Source of the DNA: Planctomycetota bacterium
GTDB lineage: Bacteria; Planctomycetota; Planctomycetia; Pirellulales; UBA1268
Assembly (NCBI GenBank): GCA_003669605.1
Contig: QWOP01000028.1
Coordinates: 1-51,887, forward strand
DNA length: 51,887 bases
Direction of reading: 5' to 3'
A program made the translations under genes and the position numbers. Numbering within the stretch: the first letter of the stretch is position 1; each line of letters opens with the position of its first letter. The notes under the pieces were generated by a model. The model had not been told where the DNA came from. It saw nothing but the letters and a program-made list of their open reading frames with translations, and ran no database searches. Positions 1 through 8,263 of this stretch are shown one piece after another.

Positions 1-649
1 AAGGGAGGAAGCCGGCACCGTAGTTGCTCGCCCCGCCGCTGGTGCCGGTGGCACTGGTGAGCACGACGTAGCCCGGAAGTTCCTCCGCTTCGCTCCCCAG
101 GCCGTAGAGCGTCCAGGCGCCGAGGCTCGGCCGGCCGAACTGCTGCGAGCCGGTGTTCATAAGAATCTGCGCCGGTGCGTGGTTGACCGCATCGGTCTGC
201 ATTGAGCGGATGACGCAGATGTCATCGGCGATCTTGGCGGTGTGGGGAAGCAGTTCACTTGTTTCAAGGCCGCTGCGGCCGGACTTCTGAAAGGCGAACT
301 TCGGACCGAGGAGCGTCGAGTTGGGGTTGATGAACGCCGCCCGGTAGCCGGCTAGGAGTTCCGCCGGCGGCAGGCTGCCGTTCCGCTTGGCAAGTTCGGG
401 TTTGAAATCAAAAAGTTCGAGATGGCTCGGGGCCCCTGCCTGGAACATCGAGATCACCCGCTTGGCTTGCGGGGCGTAGTGCGGGGCACGCGGTGCCAGC
501 GGATTCGGTGCGGCTGAGGCGGCATGACCTTCCTTTGCCAACAGCGCCGTCGCCGCCATGCCGGCGATCGACAAGCCGCAGTCGCGGAAGAACAAGCGTC
601 GCAAGAGATTGGCCTGGGCAGCGCGGAGAATTTCGGGGAGCGTGTTCAT
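1..649 (-). CDS. DUF1501 Tat-exported protein, C-terminus outside window
   Basis: The first 216 residues of a DUF1501 protein are visible; the gene runs off the left edge. The ATG at 649 gives an N-terminus with 'LLRRLFFRDCG' followed by a hydrophobic stretch, a plausible though imperfect export signal. Typical DUF1501 blocks follow: 'RVISMFQAGAPSHLELFD', 'SELLPH', 'DDICVIRSMQTDAVNHAPA' and 'PSLGAWTLYGLGSEAEELPGY'. DUF1501 proteins have a sulfatase/alkaline-phosphatase-like fold and are hugely expanded in planctomycetes; their reaction is not established. It lies 34 bp downstream of the DUF1549/DUF1553 cytochrome gene on the same strand, so the two are almost certainly one operon. Confidence in the family is high; function is unknown. 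Confidence 0.93.
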   Translation of the reverse strand, partial: MNTLPEILRAAQANLLRRLFFRDCGLSIAGMAATALLAKEGHAASAAPNPLAPRAPHYAPQAKRVISMFQAGAPSHLELFDFKPELAKRNGSLPPAELLAGYRAAFINPNSTLLGPKFAFQKSGRSGLETSELLPHTAKIADDICVIRSMQTDAVNHAPAQILMNTGSQQFGRPSLGAWTLYGLGSEAEELPGYVVLTSATGTSGGASNYGAGFLP

Positions 650-683
650 GGGGAGCCTTGGGCGTCTGCCGCACTGAGGAAAA

Positions 684-3600
684 TCAGTGTTTGGTGACCG
701 TTTCGTCGAGATTCAAAAGCACGCGGGCCACGAGAGTCCAGGCGGCGGCATCCTGTGGAGTCGTGCCGGGGGGAAGATCTGGAATCGTCTCGGTGCTCCC
801 GGTGGCAACCTCGCGCGAATCGAGCCAGCCGTCGGCGATCCGCCTCCGCTGGGCGTGAAGAAAGGTGAGGATCGCAGCCGTTTCGTCGGCGCTGGGAGTG
901 TGGCCGGTGCAGATTGAAAAAGCGTGACGGATACGGGTGGTGTCGTCGGGGCCCCCTTCGCGGAGCGTTTGCAGAGCCAGGGCCCGGGCCGCTTCGACAA
1001 ACACTGGCTCGTTGAGCCCGGCGAGAGCCGAAAGGGGCGTGTTCGAGCGGAGGCGGCGGGCGCAGGCGATGTCGCCGTTGGGGGAATCGAAGCTCGAAAG
1101 CAGCGGATCGGGCATCGACCGCTTGCGGTGGAGGTAAATGCTGCGGCGATAACGCTCCGGGCCCTCCGCGGCCTTCCAACTCACGCCGCCGTAGTTGTAG
1201 TCGAGAACGTTCTGCGGCACTGGCGCCATCACCCCCGGGCCCCCGATGGCGTGGGTGATCAGCCCCGACACCGAAAGCGTGAGATCGCGGACCACCTCCG
1301 CGTCGGCGCGGAACCGCGGCCCGCGGGCCAGGAGCCGGTTGGTGGGATCGGCGGCGAGAGCCTCTGGCGTCGCCCGCGACGACTGCTTGTAGGTGTCGCT
1401 GGTCACAATGCGGCGAATGAGTTGTTTCTGGCTCCAGCCCTGCTGGGGAAAATCGACTGCCAGCCAGTCGAGGAGCTCGCGGTGGAGTGGCATCGGGCTC
1501 CGGGTGCCAAAATCATCCGGTACCTCCGCGAGGCCCTGGCCGAAGATCGCCTGCCAGACACGGTTGACCGCCACCCGGGCCGCCAGCGGTGAGTCGGGCG
1601 ACACAAGCCACATCGCAAACCCCAGCCGGTTTGGCGGTGCCCCGGCAGGAAGGGGATGAAGGGCGGCAGGCAGATGCGGCTCCACCGCCTCCAGCGGCTG
1701 CATCCAGTTGCCCCGATTGAGGAGTCGGGTTGTCCGCCGATGGGCCCCGTCGCGCTCGGCAAGATGAAGAACGGTCGTCGGGGCCTGCGGCATCTCTCTC
1801 CAGATGGCGCTGATGGCGTCGTCAGCGGTTTTCAGCTCCGGCACCGTCTTTCGCCAAGCCTCAAAGATCGCCTCCCGATCGGCGTCGGTGCGGTCGGCGA
1901 CCGGTTTTTGGAAGGCAACAATGCAAGCGTGGTCGATCGGCAGGGCGGTGGGGGCTGGGGCCGTGGTGAGGCTCAGTCGAACGGCGCCGATGAGGCTCGG
2001 CGTCCCTGGCCAATGGAGGGCAACCTTGAACTTCGTCGCTGGCGAAAGATCGAGCGGATTTTCAAATCGGAGCACGGCACTCGAGGGCTGATGGCGGCGA
2101 CCGGGGCCGCGATCGGCCTTCCACCAGGTGGCGTGGTTACCGTCCACGAGGTTGGCGACCGGGCCGATCGACCGTTTCTCGTTGGGCTTGTCGGCTGGTG
2201 GCGGCGGTGCGGATTCGGGTTCCGAGAAGTCGGCAGTGGCTTCGACAAGTGCCACCTTCTCCCAGGCATCGTTGCCGGGGCGTTGCACCGAGGCCTCGAC
2301 CTCACCGAGGGCCCAGGGGCCGTGGCGGCCGGGACCGAATTGAAAAAGGTCGCCGTGCGTGAGGGCTTCGACGCGGAGGCCGGTGACGCCACTGATCGTC
2401 GGCTCGGTGACGACAAAAATCTCCGGCCCGTGCATGCCGAGGGTGAGGATCACCTGGTCCTCCTCCTGCGTCGGATGATTGAGCCCGCCGACACTCCCCA
2501 GCTCGATGGCGTCGAGTGGCGTCCAGTAGATCAGCCCTGCGGCCACGGAATCGGCCCAGGCGTTTTGCTCGGCTTCCCAGTTCGGCCTGGCGGCTTTCAC
2601 TGCCGCGTCGGCTTGGATGAGCCTTTGTCGGATGGAGGCGATCTGGTCGAGTTGGGCTGAAGTGTAGACCGAGGAGCGGGCTTCGTGGGTGTTGTTGAGG
2701 AAGGCAAACAGGCCGTAATACTCGCGCTGCGTGATCGGATCGAATTTGTGGCTGTGGCACTGGGCGCACTGGGACGAGATCCCGAGCACGGCCTTGCCGA
2801 GGCAGTCCATGCGATCGAACATCTCGACCATCCGGAACTCCTCCGGGATGATCGCCCCTTCCTCGTTGAGCATGCTGTTGCGGAGAAAGCCTGTCGCCAC
2901 GATCTGGTCCTGGGTGGCATTCGGGAGGAGATCACCTGCTACTTGTTCGATCACGAACTGGTCGTAGGGAAGGTCGCGGTTGAGACTCCGGATCACCCAA
3001 TCGCGCCATGTCCACTGCTCCCGTGGCGAGTCTTTCTCGTAGCCGTTGGTGTCGCAGTAGCGGGCCAGATCGAGCCAGTGCCGGGCCCATTTCTCGCCGT
3101 AGCGAGTGCTCGCCAGCAGACGATCGACCGTGGCGTCATGGCCGTCGCGGAGATAGGCGGCCTGGTCGTCGGCCGAGGGGGGAAGACCGACGAGATCGAG
3201 CCACAGTCGCCGGCAGAGAATGGCCGGATCGGCCGGAGGCGACGGCGCTAGGCCGTGCGTGGCGATTTTTGCTCGGACGAAGGCGTCGATCGGGTGCGCT
3301 GCCGGCGGGACCACCTCCGGGACAGGGAGGCGTTTCGGGGCGCTGAAGGCCCAGTGCGCGGCATAGGGGGCGCCAGAATCGATCCACCGCTCGAGAAGCG
3401 TCTGTTGGGATTCAGTGAGGGGGTTTTGTGCTTCTGGCGGCGGCATCACCGTGGTGGCGTCGGTGGCACGGATGCGATGCGCAAGCAGGCTGACTGCGGA
3501 ACTCCCCGGCACGATCGCCGTGGGGCCGGAGTCGCCCCCCGCCAGAGCGCCGTCGCGCGTGTCGAGACGGAGTCCAGCCTGACGCGCGGCGGCATCGACG

Positions 3601-3749
3601 CCGTGGCAGGCTGAACAGTGCTCGGCGAGAATCGGCTGGATGTCGCGCTCGAAGTCCGGAGCCGACGGCTCGGCAGCGAAGAGCGCCATGCCCGCCACAC
3701 TCTGGACGATGACGTGGAGAATGGGGGCAGATCGCCGGAAGAAACGCAT
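684..3749 (-). CDS. PSCyt1-DUF1549-DUF1553 surface cytochrome with internal discoidin-like domain
   Basis: A 1021-residue secreted protein. Residues 1-26 form a Sec-type signal. A PSCyt1 haem-binding domain follows, with CSACHG (Cys45, Cys48, His49), so one c-type haem is expected. DUF1549 (PSCyt2) occupies roughly 140-360 and carries a second CxxCH in 'QCAQCHSHKFDP'. DUF1553 (PSD1) lies at about 710-980, with 'NRVWQAIFGQGLAEVPDDFG' and 'RRIVTSDTYKQSS'. Between them, about 400-590, is an insert with 'VVEATAD'-type beta pattern and 'NLVDGNHATWWKAD', resembling F5/8 (discoidin) carbohydrate-binding modules. That would place the protein on polysaccharide, which is inference. The ATG at 3749 has no strong Shine-Dalgarno sequence, common in this phylum. 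The DUF1501 gene follows directly. Confidence 0.93.
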   Translation of the reverse strand: MRFFRRSAPILHVIVQSVAGMALFAAEPSAPDFERDIQPILAEHCSACHGVDAAARQAGLRLDTRDGALAGGDSGPTAIVPGSSAVSLLAHRIRATDATTVMPPPEAQNPLTESQQTLLERWIDSGAPYAAHWAFSAPKRLPVPEVVPPAAHPIDAFVRAKIATHGLAPSPPADPAILCRRLWLDLVGLPPSADDQAAYLRDGHDATVDRLLASTRYGEKWARHWLDLARYCDTNGYEKDSPREQWTWRDWVIRSLNRDLPYDQFVIEQVAGDLLPNATQDQIVATGFLRNSMLNEEGAIIPEEFRMVEMFDRMDCLGKAVLGISSQCAQCHSHKFDPITQREYYGLFAFLNNTHEARSSVYTSAQLDQIASIRQRLIQADAAVKAARPNWEAEQNAWADSVAAGLIYWTPLDAIELGSVGGLNHPTQEEDQVILTLGMHGPEIFVVTEPTISGVTGLRVEALTHGDLFQFGPGRHGPWALGEVEASVQRPGNDAWEKVALVEATADFSEPESAPPPPADKPNEKRSIGPVANLVDGNHATWWKADRGPGRRHQPSSAVLRFENPLDLSPATKFKVALHWPGTPSLIGAVRLSLTTAPAPTALPIDHACIVAFQKPVADRTDADREAIFEAWRKTVPELKTADDAISAIWREMPQAPTTVLHLAERDGAHRRTTRLLNRGNWMQPLEAVEPHLPAALHPLPAGAPPNRLGFAMWLVSPDSPLAARVAVNRVWQAIFGQGLAEVPDDFGTRSPMPLHRELLDWLAVDFPQQGWSQKQLIRRIVTSDTYKQSSRATPEALAADPTNRLLARGPRFRADAEVVRDLTLSVSGLITHAIGGPGVMAPVPQNVLDYNYGGVSWKAAEGPERYRRSIYLHRKRSMPDPLLSSFDSPNGDIACARRLRSNTPLSALAGLNEPVFVEAARALALQTLREGGPDDTTRIRHAFSICTGHTPSADETAAILTFLHAQRRRIADGWLDSREVATGSTETIPDLPPGTTPQDAAAWTLVARVLLNLDETVTKH

Positions 3750-4018
3750 GGGAGGAGGATGTCTCCAAAGATCGGGGAGGTCTCTGCGTCCCCATTCGAC
3801 CCCTCCATCCTAGTTCGCTCTCCGTGGAGCGGCCTCAGGGAGTGGCTGACGACATCGGCTGGGCTCGCCGTAAAAAGTGTGCCGGCTTGAGTTTATGGAA
3901 CGGCCCTTGGCCCGTCATGGGATGGCTCGCACAGGCAGTGTCTCCGCGAGAAAGGCTACAATTCTGTTCGGTTGTTGGGCGATTGGTTCGGTCTTTCCTT
4001 CGATCCCGCGAGGCTCTC

Positions 4019-5293
4019 ATGCTTCCTTGTCCGTCACGGCGCAGCTTTCTCCAGTCCTCACTTCCGGCCTCTCTCGCGCTGGTCGCCACGGCACCGGCCG
4101 CTCTCTCATTGGCAGTGGAGCCCGCGGCAGACTCTCCCCTCTTGGCCTACGTCGGCACTTTCTCCTCCCCCCTCAAAGACACGCTCCCCACGCAGGTCGA
4201 TCTCCCCCCAGGGAACGGCCGCGGGATCCACATCTTCCGCGTCGATCGTCGCAGTGGCGTGTGGACTGAGGCGGGCGTCCACGAATCGGGGACCAGCCCG
4301 AGTTGCCTCGTCCTCAACGCCGCCGGCACGCGACTCTACTCGGCGAACGAAACCGATCGGATCGGCGCCGGCAAGCATGGCAGCGTGACGGCCTTTGCCA
4401 TCGACCGCACGACCGGCGCCCTCACCCCCTTGAATACCGTCTCATCCGGCGGCGCGGGCCCCACCTATGTCAGTCTCCACCCCACTGAAAAGCATCTGTT
4501 TGTCGCCAACTATTTCGGTGGCTCGGTGGCGGTGCTGCCGGTCCTCGCCGACGGCCGGATCGGCGCGGCAAGCGACGTCAAGGAGGACGTGGGGGAGATC
4601 GGGCCGAAAAAGGCGGCCAACGCCCCGCCGGGGAGTTTCGCTTTCAGCGGCCACGATTCGACCCATGCCCATCAGATTCTCCCCTCCCCCGACGGCCGCC
4701 ACGTGCTCCACGTCGATCTGGGGCTCGACCGGATCTTCGTGTGGAAGTTCGATGCCGCCAACGGCACGCTGCTGGCAAGCGCTCCGCACGCCGTCCCCTT
4801 TCCTCCTGGAGACGGCCCGCGACATTTTCATTTTCATCCCCATGGCCGCTGGCTGTATTCGATTCAGGAGGAGGGCTCGACGGTGGTCACGCTCGACTGG
4901 GAGGCCTCTACCGGGAAACTGACGCCGCGACAGACGCTCTCCACGCTGCCGCCCGATTTCAAGGGGAGCAATTTTTGTTCAGAGATCCTCGTCAGCCACG
5001 ATGGCCGCTTCGTCTACTGCGGCAATCGGCTCCACGACAGCATTGGGATTTTTTCGGTGGCCGCCGACGGGACGCTCGCCTTCGTGGAGGAGGTATGGAC
5101 GCGCGGCAACTATCCCCGCAGCTTTTCCTTCGATCCCAGCGGATCATTCCTGGCCTGCTGTAATCAGCGTGATGACAACGTGGCGATCTTCAAGGTCGAC
5201 AAAACCACCGGAGTGCTCAACTTTACCGGTGGCTATGCTGCCGTCGGCAACCCCTCGCACGTCGTCTTTCTCGACCTCGCAAAAGGGGAGTGA
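4019..5293 (+). CDS. Tat-exported lactonase family beta-propeller
   Basis: A 424-residue protein of the 6-phosphogluconolactonase/carboxymuconate cyclase-like seven-bladed propeller family. The ATG at 4019 was chosen because it gives a twin-arginine signal (SRRSFLQSSL then a hydrophobic run); an upstream in-frame start at 3824 would bury it. Family blocks include 'LAYVGTFSS' at the start of blade 1, 'GTSPSCLVLNAAGTRLYSANE', 'GGAGPTYVSLHPTEKHLFVANY', 'THAHQILPSPDGRHVLHVDLG', 'GDGPRHFHFHPHGRWLYSIQE' and 'GNYPRSFSFDPSGSFLACCNQ'. Export by Tat argues against a cytosolic pentose-phosphate role, so the substrate is probably a different lactone or unknown. It stands alone, divergent from the cytochrome gene at 3749. 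Confidence 0.92.
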   Translation: MLPCPSRRSFLQSSLPASLALVATAPAALSLAVEPAADSPLLAYVGTFSSPLKDTLPTQVDLPPGNGRGIHIFRVDRRSGVWTEAGVHESGTSPSCLVLNAAGTRLYSANETDRIGAGKHGSVTAFAIDRTTGALTPLNTVSSGGAGPTYVSLHPTEKHLFVANYFGGSVAVLPVLADGRIGAASDVKEDVGEIGPKKAANAPPGSFAFSGHDSTHAHQILPSPDGRHVLHVDLGLDRIFVWKFDAANGTLLASAPHAVPFPPGDGPRHFHFHPHGRWLYSIQEEGSTVVTLDWEASTGKLTPRQTLSTLPPDFKGSNFCSEILVSHDGRFVYCGNRLHDSIGIFSVAADGTLAFVEEVWTRGNYPRSFSFDPSGSFLACCNQRDDNVAIFKVDKTTGVLNFTGGYAAVGNPSHVVFLDLAKGE

Positions 5294-5457
5294 ACGGGGG
5301 CTGCCCTGGAAAGCTGCCTTGGGAAGAGAGGCAACGGGCACTTTTTCGCAGTCTTTTCTGAGACTGTCGTCCGCCCTTTCTCCCGGTGGTCGAAGTCGCT
5401 ATCCTCCTCGCGCTATTCCCCTTGGGCAGTTCCCCCCGAGCGCCGGAGGCGTTTTCC

Positions 5458-6279
5458 ATGAGCGATCTGGTGCGACACATGCCCTGCGGCGGGGACAACT
5501 GGCGAACGGTCCAAGCCGCCTGCCTGGCGCTGCTGTTGTCCGTGCTGGTGGGCTGTGGCACGACGAGAATGAGCGATTCGAAGCGCACCGCCACGGAGCA
5601 GTTGCTCGTTTCCCAGGCGATTGATCGGGCGGTGATGCGGATCGACGTCCGCCCGCTGGCGGGCAGAAGCGTCTTCCTCGACACGGCATTTTTGGACGAT
5701 GTCGATGACGGCAAATACCTCACCAGCACCTTGCGGCAGCAACTGATGGCATCCGGTTGCAGGTTGGCGAAGGACCGGGATACGGCGGAAGTGGTGGTCG
5801 AAGCCCGCGCCGGAGCGATCGGCACCGACCGCAGTTCGGTCCTCCTCGGAATTCCGGCCACCAATTTTTCGGTCAAAGGGAGCGAAACATCGACGCCGGA
5901 ACTGGTCCTCGCCAAGCGTTCGGAGCAACGCGGCGTGGCCAAACTCAGTGTCTATGCCTATGAGCGGGAATCGGGGCGGCCGCTCTGGCAAAGCGGCGAC
6001 GAGCAGGTCGCTAGCCATGCCCGCGACCGCTGGCTCTTCGGGGCCGGCCCTTACCAAGATGGCGAGATTCACGCTGAGCCAGAATTCGCGGGGCGCGTGA
6101 TTCCCAAACGCGGAGAAAAAGCCGGTGCCGCACCGCCGGAACCCGCCGCGCTCGCCGGCATGGTCGATCTCACGAAAGCCCAAGTCTTTGCCAGCCAGCC
6201 CACTCCAAGCGACGCGGCGCCCCCCTCGACTGACTCCGTGGCGGAGCGGCGGCCGGTCGATCTTCCGACGGTGCGGTAA
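5458..6279 (+). CDS. DUF6655-like lipoprotein
   Basis: A 273-residue lipoprotein. From the ATG at 5458 a short N-region leads into a hydrophobic segment ending in the lipobox LVGC, followed by 'GTTRMSDSKRTATEQLLVSQAIDRAV'. The rest ('VRPLAGRSVFLDT', 'YLTSTLRQQLMASGC', 'DTAEVVVEARAGAIGTDRSSVLLGIPA') matches what I recall of the planctomycete DUF6655 family. The pattern of a conserved Cys-anchored head, a mobile linker and a short beta-rich C-terminus resembles outer-membrane-attached stress lipoproteins, but no biochemical function is known. An alternative Met at 5479 would still keep the lipobox. The C-terminal 60 residues are Pro/Ala/Asp-rich and probably disordered. Confidence 0.82.
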   Translation: MSDLVRHMPCGGDNWRTVQAACLALLLSVLVGCGTTRMSDSKRTATEQLLVSQAIDRAVMRIDVRPLAGRSVFLDTAFLDDVDDGKYLTSTLRQQLMASGCRLAKDRDTAEVVVEARAGAIGTDRSSVLLGIPATNFSVKGSETSTPELVLAKRSEQRGVAKLSVYAYERESGRPLWQSGDEQVASHARDRWLFGAGPYQDGEIHAEPEFAGRVIPKRGEKAGAAPPEPAALAGMVDLTKAQVFASQPTPSDAAPPSTDSVAERRPVDLPTVR

Positions 6280-6366
6280 ACAAGAACGCGGGCGTTGCGG
6301 CGAGATCGACGCGACGCGCACATTCGTGCGGCGGAAGCATCTGCCCAAGCAGCACGCTTGTGCGTG

Positions 6367-6690
6367 TCACTCGGCGTCGGCCTCGTCGTCGCCGTCTTCG
6401 TCGGGATCGATATCGGTGGGGTTGTTCCACTCCTCGTCGAAAGCGTCCTTGATCCGGGAGAGCACCGCCTCCCGATCGTCCCCCTCGCGGCCATAGGCGT
6501 CAGCCACATGGTTGGCAAGATCGACCAAGAGAATGCCCCAGGCATTCGGGTCGTCAAACGCCGTCCGCAGGCTGACCTGCGTGGCCATGTCGGGCGTGAC
6601 CCAGAAGCGGATAAGTTCGACGGCACTGGGATCTTCGTGGGCCATCGGCGGGGGGTCGAGATGCGTCGTAGCGGGGGTGTCGTCTGTCAT
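6367..6690 (-). CDS. DUF5076 family small protein
   Basis: A 107-residue cytosolic protein. The core 'ELIRFWVTPDMATQVSLRTAFDDPNAWGILLVDLANHVADAY' is characteristic of DUF5076, whose members are small acidic proteins of unknown function. The start at 6690 is supported by AGGAG placed 5 bases upstream of ATG; the longer reading from 6726 lacks this. The C-terminal tail is a run of Asp/Glu residues (about 14 acidic of the last 20), probably disordered. It follows the DUF1501 gene at 6798 by 107 bp on the same strand and may share its transcript. Confidence 0.8.
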   Translation of the reverse strand: MTDDTPATTHLDPPPMAHEDPSAVELIRFWVTPDMATQVSLRTAFDDPNAWGILLVDLANHVADAYGREGDDREAVLSRIKDAFDEEWNNPTDIDPDEDGDDEADAE

Positions 6691-6797
6691 GGTGGCTCCT
6701 TTGGCGAGCAGCATACCCACCAGCACGCCTTCCGGGCACCGCCCTCAGAAAACCTGAGGCGAAAAAGCGATTCGCCCAGAATCAAGGCTGGAAAACC

Positions 6798-8255
6798 TCA
6801 GGCGAGAATGTCGGTCACCACGCGGGCGTCCTGACCGTCGGTGAGCGAGGCGGCGAGCCCCTCACGCTTGTAGACGAGCTGCTTATGGTCGAATCCAAAA
6901 CGGTCAAGGAGAGTGGCGTGCCAGTCGTAGTGGTGGACGATGTCCTTCACCGCCTTGTGGCCCCATTCGTCGGTCTCGCCATAGGTGCAACCGGCCTTGA
7001 AGCCCCCCCCGGCCACCCACTGCGCGAAGCCATAGGTGTTGTGGTCACGTCCCCACTTCTCCGGGCCGCCGTCGTTCTGGAGCACCGGAAGCCTGCCCAT
7101 TTCACCCCCCCAATGGACCACCGTGCTCTCGAGGAGCCCCCGCTGCTTGAGATCAGCGACGAGCGCTGCCGACGGCTGGTCGACGGCGAGGCAACTGGCC
7201 GGCAGGGCGTTTTTGATGCCGCCGTGATGGTCCCACGACTGCCCCGCATTGAGCACCTGCACGTAGCGGACGCCCCGTTCCACCAGCCGGCGGGCGATCA
7301 GGCAGCGCGTGGCGTAGTCAGCCGTGGCGGGATTGTCGATGCCGTACAGGGCCCGCACATGGGCGGGCTCGGAGGCGATGTCGAGAGCTTCTTTCGCCGC
7401 CGTCTGCATCCGTGCGGCGAGGGCGTAACTGGCAATCCTGGACTGGAGATCGTGCTCGCCGGGGTGGTCGGCGGCATGCTCGGCGTTGAGCTTCTCGAGC
7501 AATTCGAGTTGCCGGCGCTGCGGTTTGCCAGCCAGGAGCGGTGCGGGATCGAGATTGAGGATTCGCGGCTCGGTCGGTCGCACGAGGGTGCCGGAATAGA
7601 GGCTCGGTAGCCAGCCGTTGGTGTAGTGCTCCCCCTGGAAAGTCGGCAGGCCACCGGGGTGGGCGAGCACCATGTAGGCGGGGAGATCCTGGGAATCGGA
7701 GCCGAGCCCGTAGCAGAGCCAGGCACCGAGCGTCGGTCGACCGGCCTGGCTCCGGCCGGCGTTGAGGGCAAAGAGAGCCTGGCCGTGGTTGTTGACGCCA
7801 GAGTGCATCGAGCGGATGAGGGTGATGTCGTCGCAGACGCCTGCCAAGTGCGGGAGGAGGTCGGAAAGCTCCATGCCGCAATTGCCCCGCGGCGCGAATT
7901 TCCAACCAGGGCCCAAAACCTTCGCGGAAGCCTCGGCGAGGTTGTCGTACTTGATCTCGCCCGGAAAGGTCTGGCCGTCGTACTTGGCGAGCATCGGCTT
8001 GGGATCGAAGAGATCCATCTGCGACGGTCCACCCATCATAAAAAGCGAGATCATCGCCTTCGCGTGCGCTTGTTTCGGCGGCACCTTCGGGAGGAGATCA
8101 AAATGCTCCTCCGACGCGAACAGGGGCTTTACCGGAGCCGCCAGCAGGCCATCCTGCTCCAGCAACGTCGCGAGCCCGAGACCGGCAAGTGAGAAGCCGC
8201 CAGCATGAAGAAGATGGCGTCGCGAGCAGAGATGGGGGGCAGCGTGGCGCATCAT
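6798..8255 (-). CDS. DUF1501 Tat-exported protein
   Basis: A complete 485-residue DUF1501 protein. The start at 8255 (Met-Met) is preferred over the longer reading to 8489 because it gives a twin-arginine signal (SRRHLLHAGGF plus hydrophobic core) and begins 8 bp after the stop of the upstream cytochrome gene. Conserved blocks are 'MISLFMMGGPSQMDLFDPKPML', 'GMELSDLLPHLAGVCDDITLIRSM', 'PTLGAWLCYGLGS', 'RRLVERGVRYVQV', 'WDHHGGI', 'GGEMGRLPV' and 'GRDHN'. The last three contain the His/Asp/Glu residues that line the alkaline-phosphatase-superfamily-like metal site. The natural substrate of this family is not known. Confidence 0.94.
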   Translation of the reverse strand: MMRHAAPHLCSRRHLLHAGGFSLAGLGLATLLEQDGLLAAPVKPLFASEEHFDLLPKVPPKQAHAKAMISLFMMGGPSQMDLFDPKPMLAKYDGQTFPGEIKYDNLAEASAKVLGPGWKFAPRGNCGMELSDLLPHLAGVCDDITLIRSMHSGVNNHGQALFALNAGRSQAGRPTLGAWLCYGLGSDSQDLPAYMVLAHPGGLPTFQGEHYTNGWLPSLYSGTLVRPTEPRILNLDPAPLLAGKPQRRQLELLEKLNAEHAADHPGEHDLQSRIASYALAARMQTAAKEALDIASEPAHVRALYGIDNPATADYATRCLIARRLVERGVRYVQVLNAGQSWDHHGGIKNALPASCLAVDQPSAALVADLKQRGLLESTVVHWGGEMGRLPVLQNDGGPEKWGRDHNTYGFAQWVAGGGFKAGCTYGETDEWGHKAVKDIVHHYDWHATLLDRFGFDHKQLVYKREGLAASLTDGQDARVVTDILA

Positions 8256-8263
8256 GGATCCTG

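Noticed and set aside
3824..4018. Extended N-terminus for the lactonase propeller
   Set aside because: It would bury the twin-arginine signal and adds no recognisable sequence.
6743..6759. CCTCAG/CTGAGG hairpin between the DUF1501 and DUF5076 genes
   Set aside because: Only six base pairs and no T-run on either strand, so it is not a convincing terminator.
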